In this document: positions 24,555 to 38,160 of the stretch, one piece after another
How positions within the stretch are numbered: the first letter of the stretch is position 1
How the letters are laid out: every line of letters starts with the position of its first letter
Assembly: GCA_004123355.1 (NCBI GenBank)
Contig: SCHM01000005.1
Span: 744,001-808,000, forward strand
Source of the DNA: Amphirosellinia nigrospora
Lineage: Eukaryota; Ascomycota; Sordariomycetes; Xylariales; Xylariaceae
Reading direction: 5' to 3'
DNA: 64,000 nucleotides
Notes under the pieces: model-generated
The model's input: only the letters and a program-made list of their open reading frames with translations
The model's database searches: none
What the model was told of the DNA's origin: nothing
Program-made: the position numbers and the translations under genes

Positions 24555-27500
24555 TCAGGATGGGGTGATCTGGAGCGTCGAGGTACTACCTGACGGGCGC
24601 TCGTACCGGATCGCTTCCGCCGACATCATCTCCGCGTCGCTGTGCTGCGAGAACATGGACACGGGGGTCTGCGCTGCGCTGCGGGCCTGGTGCAGCTCTG
24701 CCCCCAGCCGGTCGATCTGTTCCTCTAGTGTTAAGGTTGAGAGGTTGGGTTCTGTCTTTGGCATGTGTCGCCCGTGGTGAAGTAGTGGAGGTCGTCGTGG
24801 GAAATCGGACTCGGCGGGGCGTGATGCCGCGTGTGTTGGTGTCCGTGGCTGTGGAGGCTGTGACATCTGAGATGTCTCGGGGAAGTCTTGGTCGGCTTCG
24901 ATGCGCTCCCACTCCGCATCTAACCCGTGGCTTAATGTATCCTTCTCAGCGCCGATGCGGCCCTGGCTCGGGCCCGCGGCTCGCCCTTTGTCCTCGTCGC
25001 TAAACGGACTTTTTGTCGTCGATAGAGGACGAATGGGAATTTCCAGCTTCCTCGTTATTGGTACACCTCCATCGAGCGGTTCTTTACCCTTTCGCCGTTG
25101 CTCCCCTGATTTTCTATGATCTTCCCCTGTTGCTGGGTCCACCAATACGACATCTTGCTCGCTTATCAAATCTGGTTCGGCATTCACGACTCTCAGGGGT
25201 TCCTTGGGTACAGTGAACATAAACTGTACCAATCGTTTCTCAACGGCTTTTTCGATATCCCAGTCTTCGTCATCGGGGTGTGGCCCCCGTCCTTCCGCTC
25301 CACGCACCGGCGCGTACCGTGGTGTACTTTGGCTCGGACCTGCGGTATCTGATTCCCAGGCAGCTCGGCCACTTTTCCTGCGCAAGAGGCCGTCGGCTGC
25401 GATGCCACCTATCCCGCCCAAGCTTCCCAAGCGCGCCTCGAAGTCATTGGTTTCGACGACGTCGGGTTGAAATGGACTGTTCTCGTCAAGATCGCTGGAC
25501 GGACCCGGGTCGGAGCTAGTATTGGTGAAGACACGACGTAGACTGCCCAGCCAGCTGCGCCGGGGCTTATCCTTACTTGGGCTCCCGGGTTCCTGGGGTA
25601 CGTCTTCGACCGCGTCCTCCTCGTTCCTCTCCCGGCCAAAAAGCAACCCCGGCCCCTCAGCCTGGAGGTTGGGGAAACTGCTGCGCGCCGTGTTATAACT
25701 TGGTGCCGAGCTCGAGCTACTGCTACCCCCTCGGCCTTCTGTGGTCGCAGCCAGCGCTGCGGCGACCGCAACGCCAAAGCCGGGGCGTAACTGGCGAAGT
25801 AAGGATCCTGAGCGACTCAAGTTGCTGCGGTTGGAATCGGAGATATTGCTCTCGGTGCGTGACCCATTCTCGTCAGCGACGGCATTGAACCCACGGCGCG
25901 AGGGCGATGCCCCCCCAGCTCCGGCTGTGGCAGTGGTGCGGTTAGTAGTAGCACGCCCGCTCAGCAGTGCGTCCGCCGCATCTACGTTGGTCATCCAGTC
26001 TTGGACATCCGGATCGGTTACAGAAGCGCGATTCCGGTCTTCGGACTTGGTGTTTGTGAAGCGCGGCTGGGGCCGGGAAGGAGATTGGGCGTTCGCGAGT
26101 TGGTGTCAAGAACGGATCCGAGTACGCGCCACTATCGCGTCTCTCATCACGGACCGGACTTATCGCTTCTTCGCCTATATCTCCAGTGTCATCCTCATCC
26201 GCTTCAATTATGGGGTTCATACCCATTGGGCCCCTTGGGTTTGAGACTGGTTCGTAACCACCGGAAGAGGATGATTGGTGCTGCCCTCTGGCCGCCCGTG
26301 GAGCAATCTGCTTTCTATTTACCTGCACCATCGGGGGCGCTGGAGGTGCCATATCCCCAAACCAGTTATGGCGGCTGTTGTCGAGGCTGGCTCGCCCAGT
26401 TTGTAAGCTCTGGTAACCAAGTGAACGGTCACCGCGCGCGTATGGATCAGGGCCGCCTAGATACCAGCTATTGTCTTGGTCGTGTTCCGACGGGAATTCG
26501 TCGTGGCCAAGGAATCGAGAGTTATCTTGGGCGAGGGCGCGGATCGTCGAGTCTCTAGCTTTCCGCTCATCCCGATTTCGTCTGCGATAGAATAGATAGC
26601 CCAGAATAGCCGCGACTAAGAGAAGAAGTCCAAGTCCTAAGCCAAGGCCTAATTCGAGACCGAGTTTCTGGCTTTGGCCGTTATTTAGGTTGGTCGTGCT
26701 TCCTCCCGCAGCATTTTCGGCATAAGATGGGTTGGTGTAAGTATCGGTCCATGTCATTGAAGTCAGGTTGAGGAATGTTGCCGTATCACCGTTACTCCGC
26801 CGCTTTTCCTGGCTCCCGGATGAAGAGATTGTATGGCCTCCATAAACCATCATGACATTGCCAGGGAGAAGTGCGGCACCATGGCCATAGGTTCCATCAC
26901 CGAAGGTTGGGAATCGGGAATGGACCATTGCCATTCCCCGTCGCCGCCATAGTCCGATCCAATTTGAAGAACAGCGAGCTGCGGGAATGCGGCCTGGGTA
27001 AGATCGCCGACCCAACCCCCGTATATCAAAAGCCGTTCCATCCTCATTCAAGACAGCCGTATGGCCGGATCGGCTGTCCACGCTTTCGACATCACTCTTC
27101 AGGCCAAATCTGTGTTCGGGGCTCGGATCCTGTCATGGCGATATCGGAAACAAAACTCCAGCTTTCTTCCGGAAGACTCCAAATCGCGACTGTGCTCATG
27201 TTGATAAATGCGTATTGCGTGTGTCCGCCAAGCAAGACGTAGTTTATCTGCTGAGTGATGACGCTCGACTTGTTCGAAAAGGACGGACCCAGACTGGTGA
27301 AGGTAAAGCCAGCTTCCGAGATTGGCGGACCGCTGCTATCTACTGGATCGACTGTGTAGCTCCTAGCTCCAGTCGTTGAGGGGAGATCTTGACCATCTGG
27401 TTCGTGTACGTCGCGTTTGACTGGGAAGTGGTCGGATCCGAGTCATTGTTGGGCACATGCCGCCGTACACGTAAGTATTAGCCGGCGATGTCATCGGCTC

Positions 27501-28003
27501 CAGTACGGTTGAGAAGCTAAAGCCAGCACCCAAGAAACCCGGTCCCATTTTGATCCATTTAGCATCCTCGGCTGGCTCGATGTCTTCCTGGTTCCATGAG
27601 TTTGAACTAACACCGGGAGCTGAGGGGTTGAAGGACCAAATACTGGCGCCAGTGGAAGTTGAACAGTCGCCGGCATACACCAGTAGCGATCCATTGTCGG
27701 CGAGAGAGGGCACAAAGGCGGTGCTGCTGCTCTCTAGGAACGGTAAACCAGACGATAGGGTGCTAAGCGATAACGATGAAGCCACCAAAGTAGCAGAAAT
27801 GTTGACGGCTAGTAGGTTAACGGAATTGTCTTGCGGCGAGAAGATATAAGCAACTTCTCGGCAACATTGTCCCCAGTCTGTCCTGGCTTCGACGTAGGTA
27901 GGAAGATGCTGGTTGGAATGTAGGGTAACGTTCGTGCTGCGACGGCGGCAGTGAGACAGGCCCATACTGTTAGCAATATCGAGATGCGGGTAGCCGCTTT
28001 CAT
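24555..28003 (-). CDS. Kelch-type single-pass membrane protein with long cytosolic tail
   Basis: Fungal surface protein with a kelch/galactose-oxidase-like ectodomain. The start ATG gives a signal peptide (MKAATRISILLTVWACLTAA). Ectodomain pieces in order are LPYIPTSIFLP, VAYIFSPQDNSVNLLAVN, TYVYGGMCPT, NYVLLGGHTQYAFINMS, SRSGHTAVLNEDGTA, LIYGGWVGDLTQAAFPQLAV and TYGHGAALLPGNVMMVYGG, matching repeated kelch strands. A helix of GLGLGLGLLLLVAAILGYLF with a YRRR stop follows near residue 450. The tail of about 700 residues is disordered (SYSDPFLTPTRE-type motif, VQDWMTNVDAADALL). The frame changes at least eight times, near 27860, 27447, 27366, 27118, 27100, 27030, 26925 and 26085; most equal one lost base. 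The motifs before and after each change are intact, and the total is then about 1,150 codons. No intron is needed. Confidence 0.8.
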
Positions 28004-29150
28004 TCCTAGCGGCCGCGATGGCGACCCGACGGTTTGGCCGGCCAGCGGCGACAGAGACAACCCGAACGGAGACTGGATTGCTTCACCTCAGCCTTGACAA
28101 AAGCATCATTTCCCCCTTGGCCCAGGCGCAAGTAGACGTGCACGAAGATGCGACGAATAAGAAGACGGGTAACAATGAAGTAAGAATACGTGTCTCCCAT
28201 ACCAGGTGCTGGCTAGGGTAGATGGTTGATCAACCGTCTGTCCGAGCTAGCAACAGTTCATGCCCCTCAGGTAAGGGTAAGTGGGGTGAAGCATAGACCA
28301 GGATATTAAGAAAATCGTCGGTGGACGAAGGCCGGGGATTGTGTCGTTCACCTACCTACCCGAGATAGACAACGGATGTTATGCGGGGGAGGTGAGACTT
28401 GACTTGCCCGGGGACGCGATCCGGATCTGCGGAAGATTTCAACAACGACGAAAATAACAACCACAGTTGAAACAATTAACAAATGGCGTCGAGCCTCGGT
28501 CAGAAGTAATTTGATTAACAGGAAATAGGTTACCTTATTACACTGTACTCAGCTGCACTGAAATTCACTGCCTTCTGCTTGGGCAGGTCGCGGGTTGCGC
28601 GAGTTAATGGAGGTACTGTTTGTCACGGTGTGTCCATGTTGTCAGGACAACAGCGCTTCAGATCTCGGCCCCACTCTCTGTCGAGCCAATACGCGCCCTA
28701 CTTACTGCGCCCATGCTGCCCAAATTGGCGCTTACATACTCTATTGGTAGTTAATACTCGGCTTTTCTTTTCTTAGTTGTAGATGGACCCTCCTTCATCG
28801 TGACATGGACCGATGCCGGGGAGCTGAACTCATATCACGCGCTCGAATTTTGCCACAGACGGTGCTACTATCGAAGTGGTAGGTGATTGTTTAGGTAACA
28901 AATTCAACACCGTGACAAGTACACATGGAACGTTGCAAATCAATTGAATTGGCGACACAAATGAAATCCCTTTCTACTTATTGAGGCCTTTCTCCTCGTC
29001 ATCAACATCTATAAGCGTCGCGTGACTATGGGACAATAGTAGATGTCTAGAGTAGATGTCTAGACCATGGACGGCGACGATACATGTTGCCATTAATACA
29101 AGATACTTCGCCAGTTTACTCCCGACCCCAGTTACCTCAAATTACCCACC
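28004..29150. other. Intergenic, promoter side of the kelch gene
   Basis: About 1.1 kb between two minus-strand genes. I see no gene and no clear repeat. A sequence near 29040 (GTAGATGTCTAGA) is directly doubled. Confidence 0.4.
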
Positions 29151-32100
29151 TCACGTGCCTTGCTGGTTAATCTTCGCCTGCAGCTCGCTCTCTTTTTCGC
29201 AGTCCATCTTCTGCTGCCTCAATTGCTGCTGCAGTCCTATGACCGTGCCGTGCAATTCGTCTCGCTGTTTTCTTGCGGCGTCGCGCTGGGCCTCGATCTG
29301 GATCATGGCGGGCTGCAGCTTATTCGGGTCGGCGATGACCTTCATCTGAAGCACCTGGATGTTTTTGGTGGCCTCGTTCAGCTGCTGCTGGAGAGCTCTT
29401 CTGCTCGTCGCAGTCTTGTCGCGCGCCCTCCAGCAGCTTCTTCTTCTCCTCGTCGCAGTCCTGCTGTGCGGCCTTGAACCGTTGCTGGAGCTGCACGTGC
29501 TGCGTTTGCAGGTCGTTCCAAATCTTTTGTAGCGTTCCCAGCTCTTCGCGGTAAAGATTGATCTCGGCTTGCGCCGCCTGGAGATCATTGCTTCCTTGCC
29601 CCGTCGACTGCTGGTTGCCTCCGTTCCCGTCTGCCTTCTTCAGCGCCTCGCTCAACCGCTGCCGGAGGGATGCGACCTCAGTCCGCAGGTTGCTCTCGTT
29701 GAGCTGAAGCTTCTTGTAGCGCTTCTGCAGCTCTGCTAACTCGCCCTCTACCTTCTGTCGTTCCTGCGTATTCTGGGCCACCTGTGTCTGGAGATCATTG
29801 ATCTGGAGATTCAAGTCTGCTGCCGGTGCATTGTTGAGCAAGTTGGTAACTTGCGCCTCGAGCTGCTTGCGCTCCTCTAGAGACTGTTTGAGTGCATTCT
29901 CAAGGTTCTCGACCTGGAGTTGGAGATCCGGCACCGCGCTCGCGTCATTATTCTGATTCTGCACGGCCTGTTGGAGCTGCGACCTCGCCTCATCAAGCTG
30001 TTGCTGTAGAGTTTGACTGTTCTTTTGGCACTCGTTCAGTCGATTTTGAGTGACCTGCCTAGTTGCATCAGCTGTTTCAAGCTCGTCGAAATAGCTGAGT
30101 TCCACGACAGCAATGTTCTGATCGGTGTCCTGATTGCTCTATATTGTGCTAGTTGTTCTTTGTAAGAATCAAGCGACCCCCCTGCTACATTGACGTCGGC
30201 CGGGGTTTTAAGATCCTTGATCTGCTGATGTTGCTCCGCGATCGTCATCTTGTAATTATTCAGGCTGTTGTTCGCGTCAAGAAGGTAATCATACCAGTCC
30301 GTCCTGAGCACGATGAGCCCCTGGTTGTCATCTCGGAAGGTGCTGGGTATTGCAAGCCCCATGGTAAGTTAATGATCCTAGCTGGCGTACCCGCTTGGCC
30401 ATTGCCTTCAACTCCTCGTTCTCCTTTCGCAACTGCTCGCGTTCAGCCTTGCATTTTTCCATCTTTGCCTTCAATCCGTGCGTATCTATGGCGCCACCGT
30501 CAATTTGTTGTCGAAGATCATTCCGCTCATTTTCGGCTGCTAATAGAGACCTGAAGTACACAGTGTTGCATGCTATGATTCCTCTGTTGCTGTCCAAACG
30601 TGCTTCCGTACTCCAGATTGAAGCCTTCGTCGAAGTTGAGAATCTTGCCCTTGACACCCTTCGATTTCTTGAGGCTATGATTTCCTGTTGCATCATCTGT
30701 CTCTCTGTTGGCAACTGGCGAGTTGATCCTTCAGTTGTTTGACTTGCTCTGAATGTTCTTCGCCGAGCTGCTGAAAGTCGGGTTGTTGAGAATACGAAGC
30801 GTATCATTGTCTCGTGCAAGATCTTCCCTCTTCTTATTGCCATCTTGGATTTCCTTCTGCAAAGCGCGAATTTGTGCCTGCTGCTCATTGATCTGTCCAA
30901 CCAAAGGATTTATAGCATCACCATTTTGAGCAGTGATATTGGCCTGCTTGAAGTTTTCCACATCTTGTTTGAGAGCTTTTTCTCGCTCCCCGCCTTCTTG
31001 AAGTAGCTTTTGGAGATATCGAATACTATCATTGAGGTAGACGTTCTGTTTCACAAAGCTTATGTCCTCATCCGAAAGCTTCTCTTGAAATTGCTTCTCA
31101 GTCTCGAGTAACCTCTGTATTTCGCGCTCACGCATCTCTATTGATGAATTGAGCTGGGAAACCTTGGCTTCTAGGTTACTCTTGTCTACACTAAGCCTTA
31201 ATAACTTGACGTCGATATCTTTGTGCTGGGATTCCCATGCGTTGACGACGTTTTTGGTGGAAGGCTGTGGTATGGTGACGACGGTGGGCCGGTTCTCCAT
31301 ATCCCTGGTATGCTTGGTATTAGGGCGATCCCCAAAGGCAGGAAGAACGAAGAGGGGCCCATGGCCGCTCTTTCGCAATCGATAGAAACGGGTGTTCAGG
31401 TCAACCTTTACGATACCACGATGTTTTGATTCCTTGTTGTTGGTAAACGCCGCGTCGCCCAACACCTTTTGCTCTTCAAACACGTCGTCCTGAGCATCCT
31501 GATGGGCCTCCGCCCGATCAAGCATACGATGAACAAACGTAAACACGTCCTCTCCCGCATTAGCCAAGATCCATCTATCTTGCGGGAATATGATTTCTCG
31601 TCCAGAACGACCGTCCGGTCCGTGAATGCTAATGTGCTGTAGCGGGACGACGGCCTCGTTGGCGAGCAGATCCAGAGTGTTGCCGTAGGCGATCTCGAGT
31701 TCGTGCATACGGGCTACGAGATGCTGGGTAAAAAGATCCACTGGCCGACCAGAGTTGTCTTGGCGTGTGTGAGTGCTCGCTGCTCATCGACCTTGTCACT
31801 GTCAAGGGGAATGATGCCAAGAATGCCACCCATGGCCGAGTATTCGTGATCTAGGCGCTCCAGGATCTCGTTGGCATGCATTAACAGCGTCAAGTGTGTC
31901 TCGTAGGGGCGGTACTGCTGGAATGGATGCTTCTCCGCAAGCTCTATTTCTGCTGTGTCAAGGGGGCAATGCCATTTTGGCCCCTGGGTATCGCTATTAC
32001 TCTTTATTAGATTCACGAGCGCATTTAGGGGTTTCTTATGCGCAGTATCTTCCGTGCTGTAATGCTCTTGCAAGTCGTTAAGCCAGTCAAATGCTTGCTC

Positions 32101-32493
32101 TGCGGCAAAAGGGGCATCTCCGTTTGCTTTCCCTTCATTTGGTGGCTCCAAGGCGCCTCCATGCTGAGCCGGGGCGAGTAATGATATCAATACGGCCAAG
32201 GACTGGGCATGTTGCTTTAGGGCGAGAAGAGTTGGGGCTCTGCCCGGAGTGGACAAGTAGGTGCAGTTCACGTGCTCGAGCAAGTGGTAGGGAAGCTGAG
32301 GGTTATTATGGACCAAGGCACTGTAATACGGCTTCGACCAGTGTGTACTCTTGAGAAATCCTTTCATTGAATTGTACACCTCCGTCAATTGCATCGATGG
32401 CTTATGTGTATTATCCTTGAACGCCGGCTGGTTATTCGCGGGCTTCTTTTGCCAGCTCCAAGCGTGGCCGCTCGTCATCGGATCGGTAGCCAT
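29151..32493 (-). CDS. Very long coiled-coil protein, function unknown
   Basis: Large minus-strand gene coding roughly 1,100 residues. The N-terminal 350 residues are globular, starting MATDPMTSGHAWSWQKKP and containing DLFTQHLVARMHELEIAYG. The rest is almost pure coiled coil, dense in Gln, Glu, Lys, Leu and Asn (for example LQLQVENLENALKQSLEER and QINDLQTQVAQNTQERQKVE). Frame changes occur near 31745, 30795, 30680, 30550, 30130 and 29420; several equal one lost base, and coiled-coil heptads continue across each. The part 30330-30800 is not fully resolved and may hold one or two short introns (a GTACGC donor near 30390 and CAG acceptor near 30340 are possible). It resembles vesicle-tether or myosin-tail-like proteins only in composition; I assign no function. 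Two adjacent genes instead of one is the main alternative. Confidence 0.65.
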
Positions 32494-35322
32494 GATGGCT
32501 ATGGCTGCTCTTCAAGCTGTGAATACGCTTTAGTCGGATTGATGGCGGATCCCCCTCGAGCCGAGTGTATAGGATGCTCCTGGACCTGATCCTGGGTAAT
32601 GAGGAAACAACTAGACGGCGGCAAAGGCGCATTCTATGATCCATTGTCGGTGGTCTTCAAAGAGAGATAAGTGAAGCCTAACGTTCCGGAATAGGAATTC
32701 TGCGAAGGCACAAAGACGTTCCTATGCTAGCTTTGCATGGACAAAGACGTTCTCGTCTTCAAGGACCCAGCTATAGGGATTCCAGTGGGAAATTCTGTGG
32801 AAACATGCGAGACATGGTTGCTAATGGAATACTGCTTGCAACAATTACTGATGCTTTCTACTATGCATTATCTATACGTAATCAACTGTCACAGTGGCTC
32901 TCAAGATGTCTCACAAGCTGTGATGGATGATAGTGGGCTGGATGCGTAGCTCTCTCCGGATCCGGTCTCTTTCGCACCTGTCGGAGCCTTGGAATATAAC
33001 TTGAGAAACATGACAACCGAATAGTACTGACGGGCCCTGGCGAGCGGATAAACATTCTTTATTGCCCGACAATGTCTGCTAACGACTTTACAGCTCGTGA
33101 AATCATGCCGTGGAAGGAGTTATAGGGATTTCCTATTAGGAAAACTTAGGTAATATTTGACAAGCTTCAGCTCAGCTTGCCTTACGCATAAGCGAGTATG
33201 CAGTATTGACCTTTGTGTACTAATTTCCCCGCAAGGTCAGATCATCATTGCTTGTATGGCTGATCGTACTTGTTTCGGATTGAAACCGTGTCGATTGTTG
33301 CTATTGGGATAGTATATAGTTGTCTCAAAGCCCAATTAGGACCCGATCGAGGAGTGTTCAGGTGGATGATGTACAAGGTGGGGTCATCACGAGCTGTGTT
33401 AGTGTTGAGCTGAACTTCTTGTTGTTATTGGGCACATATTTGGCGAGTCGATGACGACGAGATTGGTATATGTGGCATTATGTTGTACATCCCTTAACAT
33501 TGATGGGCAAATCGATTGTAATGACGAACAGCGCAACGCAACGTAAGTCGATCGAGTTGCACTAATTTTGTACTTTTCGTGAACAGGCCTAAAGGTTGAC
33601 ATACGGGACTTCCAAGTAATCAATGTGACACTGATAACGAGAACATTGATTTATTCTATCCACGAGTACCCTTTCGTGATTTGGTTCGGCTAGTAGACCT
33701 TCATTAGTCTGTAACATGGGTTATTCTCCGGCGCTTACGTGTCACAAGTCTCCTCATCCAACAGCTCTCATGCAATACATAACCGTCATTCCTCAGTGAC
33801 TCGATCTGACACGTCTTAAGGCTGAACTGTTTGTAGAATAATGGCGGTCGGAATTGATGTCATAAACGCTTTGTTCACGATGATGGCGATAATGACTGAT
33901 TGATCGAACTTTGGTCTGTGTACACGTATCAGATGCTAATATTATGATAGGTGTAAATAGTGCGAGGAGATCGAATCCTTCCCGTTGATCATATGCGCTA
34001 TAGTAGACTAATATCTATAGATTCGTGATTAGCATACACACACATTGAAGGCTTGTGATGCAGGCTATGGGTTTTGGAAACCAACGGAGATTTGGCATCT
34101 GCTGACGCTAATAATACGGAGATAAGATATTCTACAACAGGAAGAAACCCCAAATAAATGGATTACTATTATTTGACTCTATTTTGAGCAGAACTGGGCC
34201 TCCTCGAACTCATCTTGATCATTTATGTATCCTCATGCCACAAAAAAGTTGAATCTTGTTACATAAGTACTTACACAGGTCTGGTACGATGCTACGCTAT
34301 ATAATCCACTATTGAAATGATCTACAATCTCTTCCAGCAGTGCCCCTTTGTCGGGCGCTACTGTACAGTAGCAGTACCTAGTGCTACACTGCGGTGGCAT
34401 ACCAATGCAGTCCACTATGAACCTAGCGTAGATCGGGTCCAGCTTCGATTTGACTTGTAATTGGTGATCAGCCCCGAGCTCCCTCACCGACGTAGTTATT
34501 GCAGGTGTAGGCACTGTAAGGAGAGCCGGGGCTGGAGAGATCGAGACCGCCGACGTTTCTTGTATACTGGGTATCATATTAAGTGGTACAGCATGTCCAC
34601 CGCCCACTATGCTCTAGTGCTACGGTACGGATAGGTACTTGGATAGTGGTAGGCTACTGCTAGATAGTAGCGGCATGCTGCAACAGATGGCGTACCACAA
34701 GGGTTCGACAACAGGGATCGGGGCATATGCCGGGCTAATCAGCTCGACCAGGGTGTGTGCATACTTCCGTCATAGCTCTCCACTAGTGGCTTGACTCTAG
34801 GCTTGGCTCTCGAGCTCCAGGATCGCGGGTGCCCAAAATCTTGGATTTTATCGCGGCGTTGCAGCCCGTTAAAGTTCATCTGTGGTCCAGACATCTCGAG
34901 GCCTGCCGTTCTACTCCATCCCTTGATTCCTCTCCCCCGACTTTTGTTTTTGGCTTTGGCTCCAGAAAGACAAGTCACCGCCAATTTTAAGTGTGACTGA
35001 CGTTTGCGGGAGCGCGCAGGAAGTGAGGTTCACCAGACGACGCCCCCATCCAAGACACAACAACGAGAACAGCGAGTATATACATGCCTTCATAGGTAAT
35101 TACTCTTCATTCTTTCATTTTGCATATTCACCCCGCCCCGCTCTCCCACCTGGACACCTCTGCAACCCATTCTTATCTTTCAATTCATGCAATCGTCCCT
35201 GGTGGTCGAGTAGGCGACGCTAACAAGCATCAAGATTCCATAGGTCACGTCGTGTTCGTTGAGCCTCTGCTTCACGGCCATTGATAATCGCCAAAGTCGA
35301 CGGGCCAGGCCATTCCGGCAAC
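32494..35322. other. 2.8-kb intergenic stretch
   Basis: No supported gene. A minus-strand open frame at 34233-34607 shows no family motif. The right end must hold the promoter and 5' leader of the CSC1-like gene. Confidence 0.45.
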
Positions 35323-38160
35323 ATGAGCCAGCAAGGTTCGGCGCGTGATGCGCCAGCTCCAGCGTCTGCGGCGAGTACGTCTTGTTGAACGACGGTATAC
35401 ATCAAACCAGTACTGATTGTTTTGTACGCTAGGTTTATATCTCACATTGGCTCCCGTGGCCCTCACTGCTGCTGTATACTTATCCATTTTCTTGGTTCTC
35501 CGTAAGAGCCAGAGACGTTTTTATGCCCCTAGGACCTACCTGGGAAGTTTGCGAGAGAGGTTAGTTCGATTGGTCCGTTGCTATAGGTCTCTTGAGTCGC
35601 AATGCTGACTTGCGTGCGGGTGTGTAGTGAGAGATCGCCTGCCCTCCCAAACGGTTTATTGAACTGGTTTGGCGCATTTTGGAAGATATCGGATTACCAT
35701 CCGCTCCAACACCAATCGCTCGATGCGTACCTATTTCTCCGATTTCTTAAAATTTTGATCGTTATTTGTTTCGTGGGCTGCTGTATCACATGGCCTGTTT
35801 TATTCCCCGTCAACATCACCGGCGGAGGCTCTGCAACTCAGGTTGACTTGCTCTCTTATGCGAACGTCAACAAGGACACTCAGTATAACCGATACTATGC
35901 CCACGTATTTATCGCCTGGATCTTCTACGGATTCGTGATGTTCATGGTTGTGCGCGAATCCATTATGTACGTCAATCTGCGTCAGGCGTTTCTCTTATCG
36001 CCTATGTACAGCAACCGAATTTCCTCACGGACCGTACTTTTTGTTTCGGTGCCCGATAATTATCTAGACGAGGCTAGACTGCGCAAAGTGTTCGGTGAGT
36101 CGGTCAAGAATATCTGGATTGCTGGAGAGACGAAGGAACTTGACGACTTGGTCAAGGAACGTGACAAGGTGGCCATGAAGCTTGAAAAAGCCGAGGTCAA
36201 ATTACTAAAGCTCGCCAATGCTGCACGTCTCAAGGCGATCAAGAAGGGTGCCCCGGATGAGAGAGCCGTGGCTCCTGCAGACGCAGAATCGGGAAGTCTG
36301 GCTGCCCGATGGGTACCGCCCAAGAAGCGACCATCCCACAAGCTCGGATTCTTGGGTTTAATTGGTAAAAAGGTAGATACGATTACCTGGTGCCGAACCG
36401 AGCTTGAGCGCCTCATTCCCGCGGTGCAGAAAGACCAGGCTGCTTATCGCGAGGGAAAATACAAGAAGATCAACAGCGTTTTCGTCGAATTTACGAACCA
36501 AGCTGACGCAGAATCCGCGTACCAAGTGCTGGCTCACCACCAAGCGTTGCAGATGACTCCCAAATACATTGGGGTGACACCAGGCGAAGTGGTTTGGAGC
36601 GCCCTAAAAGTGTCATGGTGGCAAAGAGTGATTCGAAGATTTGCTGTTATTGGGTTCATCAGCGCTCTCATCATCTTCTGGGCTATTCCCGTCGCGGCTG
36701 TTGGTGCTATCTCCAACATCAGCTACTTGGAGGAGAAAGTCTTTTTCCTCCATTGGATTAAGTTGATTCCTCAAATTATTCTGGGTTTTGTGCAAGGTCT
36801 TTTACCATCGGTCCTCATGGCCGTCCTCTTGTCCTTGGTGCCAATTGTGATGAGATGTGAGTTACTAGTCTACTAAGGTACTAACAGCATGATACTGATA
36901 CGAGAATAGTATGCGCAAAGTTATCTGGAGAGCCGAGTCTCTCCCGCGTTGAACTCTTTACTCAGAACGCCTACTTTGCTTTCCAGGTCATTCAAGTCTT
37001 CCTAATTACCACCCTGACTTCTGCCGCCGCGACTGTGGGAGCACAGATTTTCGAGCATCCGGAACAAGCCACAAGCCTTTTGGCGGAGAACTTACCCAAA
37101 GCATCCAACTTCTACATTTCTTACTTCATCGTTCAAGGTCTGGGAATTGCCTCTAGCGTGCTCTCTCAGGCTGTCGGCTTTGTTATCTTCACTGTGTTCT
37201 ACAAATTCCTGTCCGGGACACCTAGAGCGTTATACACCAAATGGGCCAATCTGAGTGCTATCTCATGGGGTTCAGTGTTACCCGTATATACGAATATAGC
37301 CGTGATCAGTGAGTCTTCTCCTCGTTTTCATATGTTTTATAGTAAGTTGACTGTTTGAAGGTATTACGTATGCAGGTATTGCGCCGTTGATGTTGGGCTT
37401 TGCTACTATCGGCATCTCTCTCTTTTATCTGGCATGGAGGTACAACATCTTCTTTGTCACAGACACCCGGATTGATACCCGTGGCCTCATCTATCCTCGT
37501 GCTCTGAAGCAGCTCTTCGCTGGTGTGTACATCGCTGAACTTACCATGATCGGCTTGTTTGCAACATCCGTGGCGATCGGCCCACTCATTTTAATGGTTA
37601 TCTACCTCATCTTCACTATCCTGTTGCACGTCACAATCAACAGCGCTATTGACCCTCTTCTGTATAATCTGCCCAGAACTCTGGCTGAAGAGGAGGCTGC
37701 GCGTAGCAGGCACGGATCTGTCGAGAACGGCGAAAAGGATGCGCACCACGCCGAGAACATGAGCAATGGAACCTCGTCCAACACCGCCAGCAAAAAGAAA
37801 CTTGGAATATTCACTAAGTTTTTCAAGCCATGGGAGTACTGTGACTACGAGACAATGCGGAAGCTTGTCCCACAGAACGACGTTGATGTTTACAACGTAT
37901 ACGCTGACGAGGTCGAACGTGATGCTTATTACCCACCGTCAGTCACTAGCGCAGCGCCGTTGCTCTGGATTCCTGAGGATCCCTTGGGCATCTCGAAGCA
38001 AGAGGTTCATGACACGAGCAAGGTCATTCCTATCACTGACGAGGGCTGTACGCTCACGGATAAGAATAAGCTTGAGTGGGACACGGAAACTGTCCGTCCC
38101 CAGTGTGGGAGGAGAAGATCTACTACTAATTTGATACCCAAAAACATCACCGACCATTAA
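35323..38160 (+). CDS. CSC1/OSCA-type osmosensitive calcium channel (RSN1/DUF221 family)
   Basis: Multi-pass cation channel of the CSC1/OSCA/TMEM63 family, gated by osmotic or mechanical stress in characterised members. Five exons: 35323-35374, 35433-35559, 35628-36856, 36910-37308 and 37376-38160. All introns have GT/AG ends and the joins are exact, giving 863 residues with no break. The order is: N-terminal helix (LYLTLAPVALTAAVYLSIFL), helices near residues 105-125 and 150-170, a cytosolic PHM7-type domain with charged helices (about 190-375), then the seven-helix RSN1 core including FWAIPVAAVGAISNISYLEE and LPSVLMAVLLSLVPIVMR, and YPRALKQLFAGVYIAELTMI. A soluble C-terminal tail follows, with CDYETMRKLVP, typical of the PHM7 external/C-terminal domain. 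The single codon-level fit across 2.6 kb contrasts with its frame-broken neighbours. Confidence 0.93.

Noticed and set aside
24028-24780. Plus-strand 250-codon open frame rich in Arg, Ala and Ser
   Set aside because: It is the shadow of the GC-rich tail of the kelch-type gene and its 3' flank.
25741-26558. Plus-strand open frames over the kelch tail
   Set aside because: The minus strand has the signal-anchor protein and conserved tail motifs; the plus frames have none.
34233-34607. Minus-strand 124-codon open frame
   Set aside because: No motif, isolated in a gene-free stretch, and composition typical of chance.
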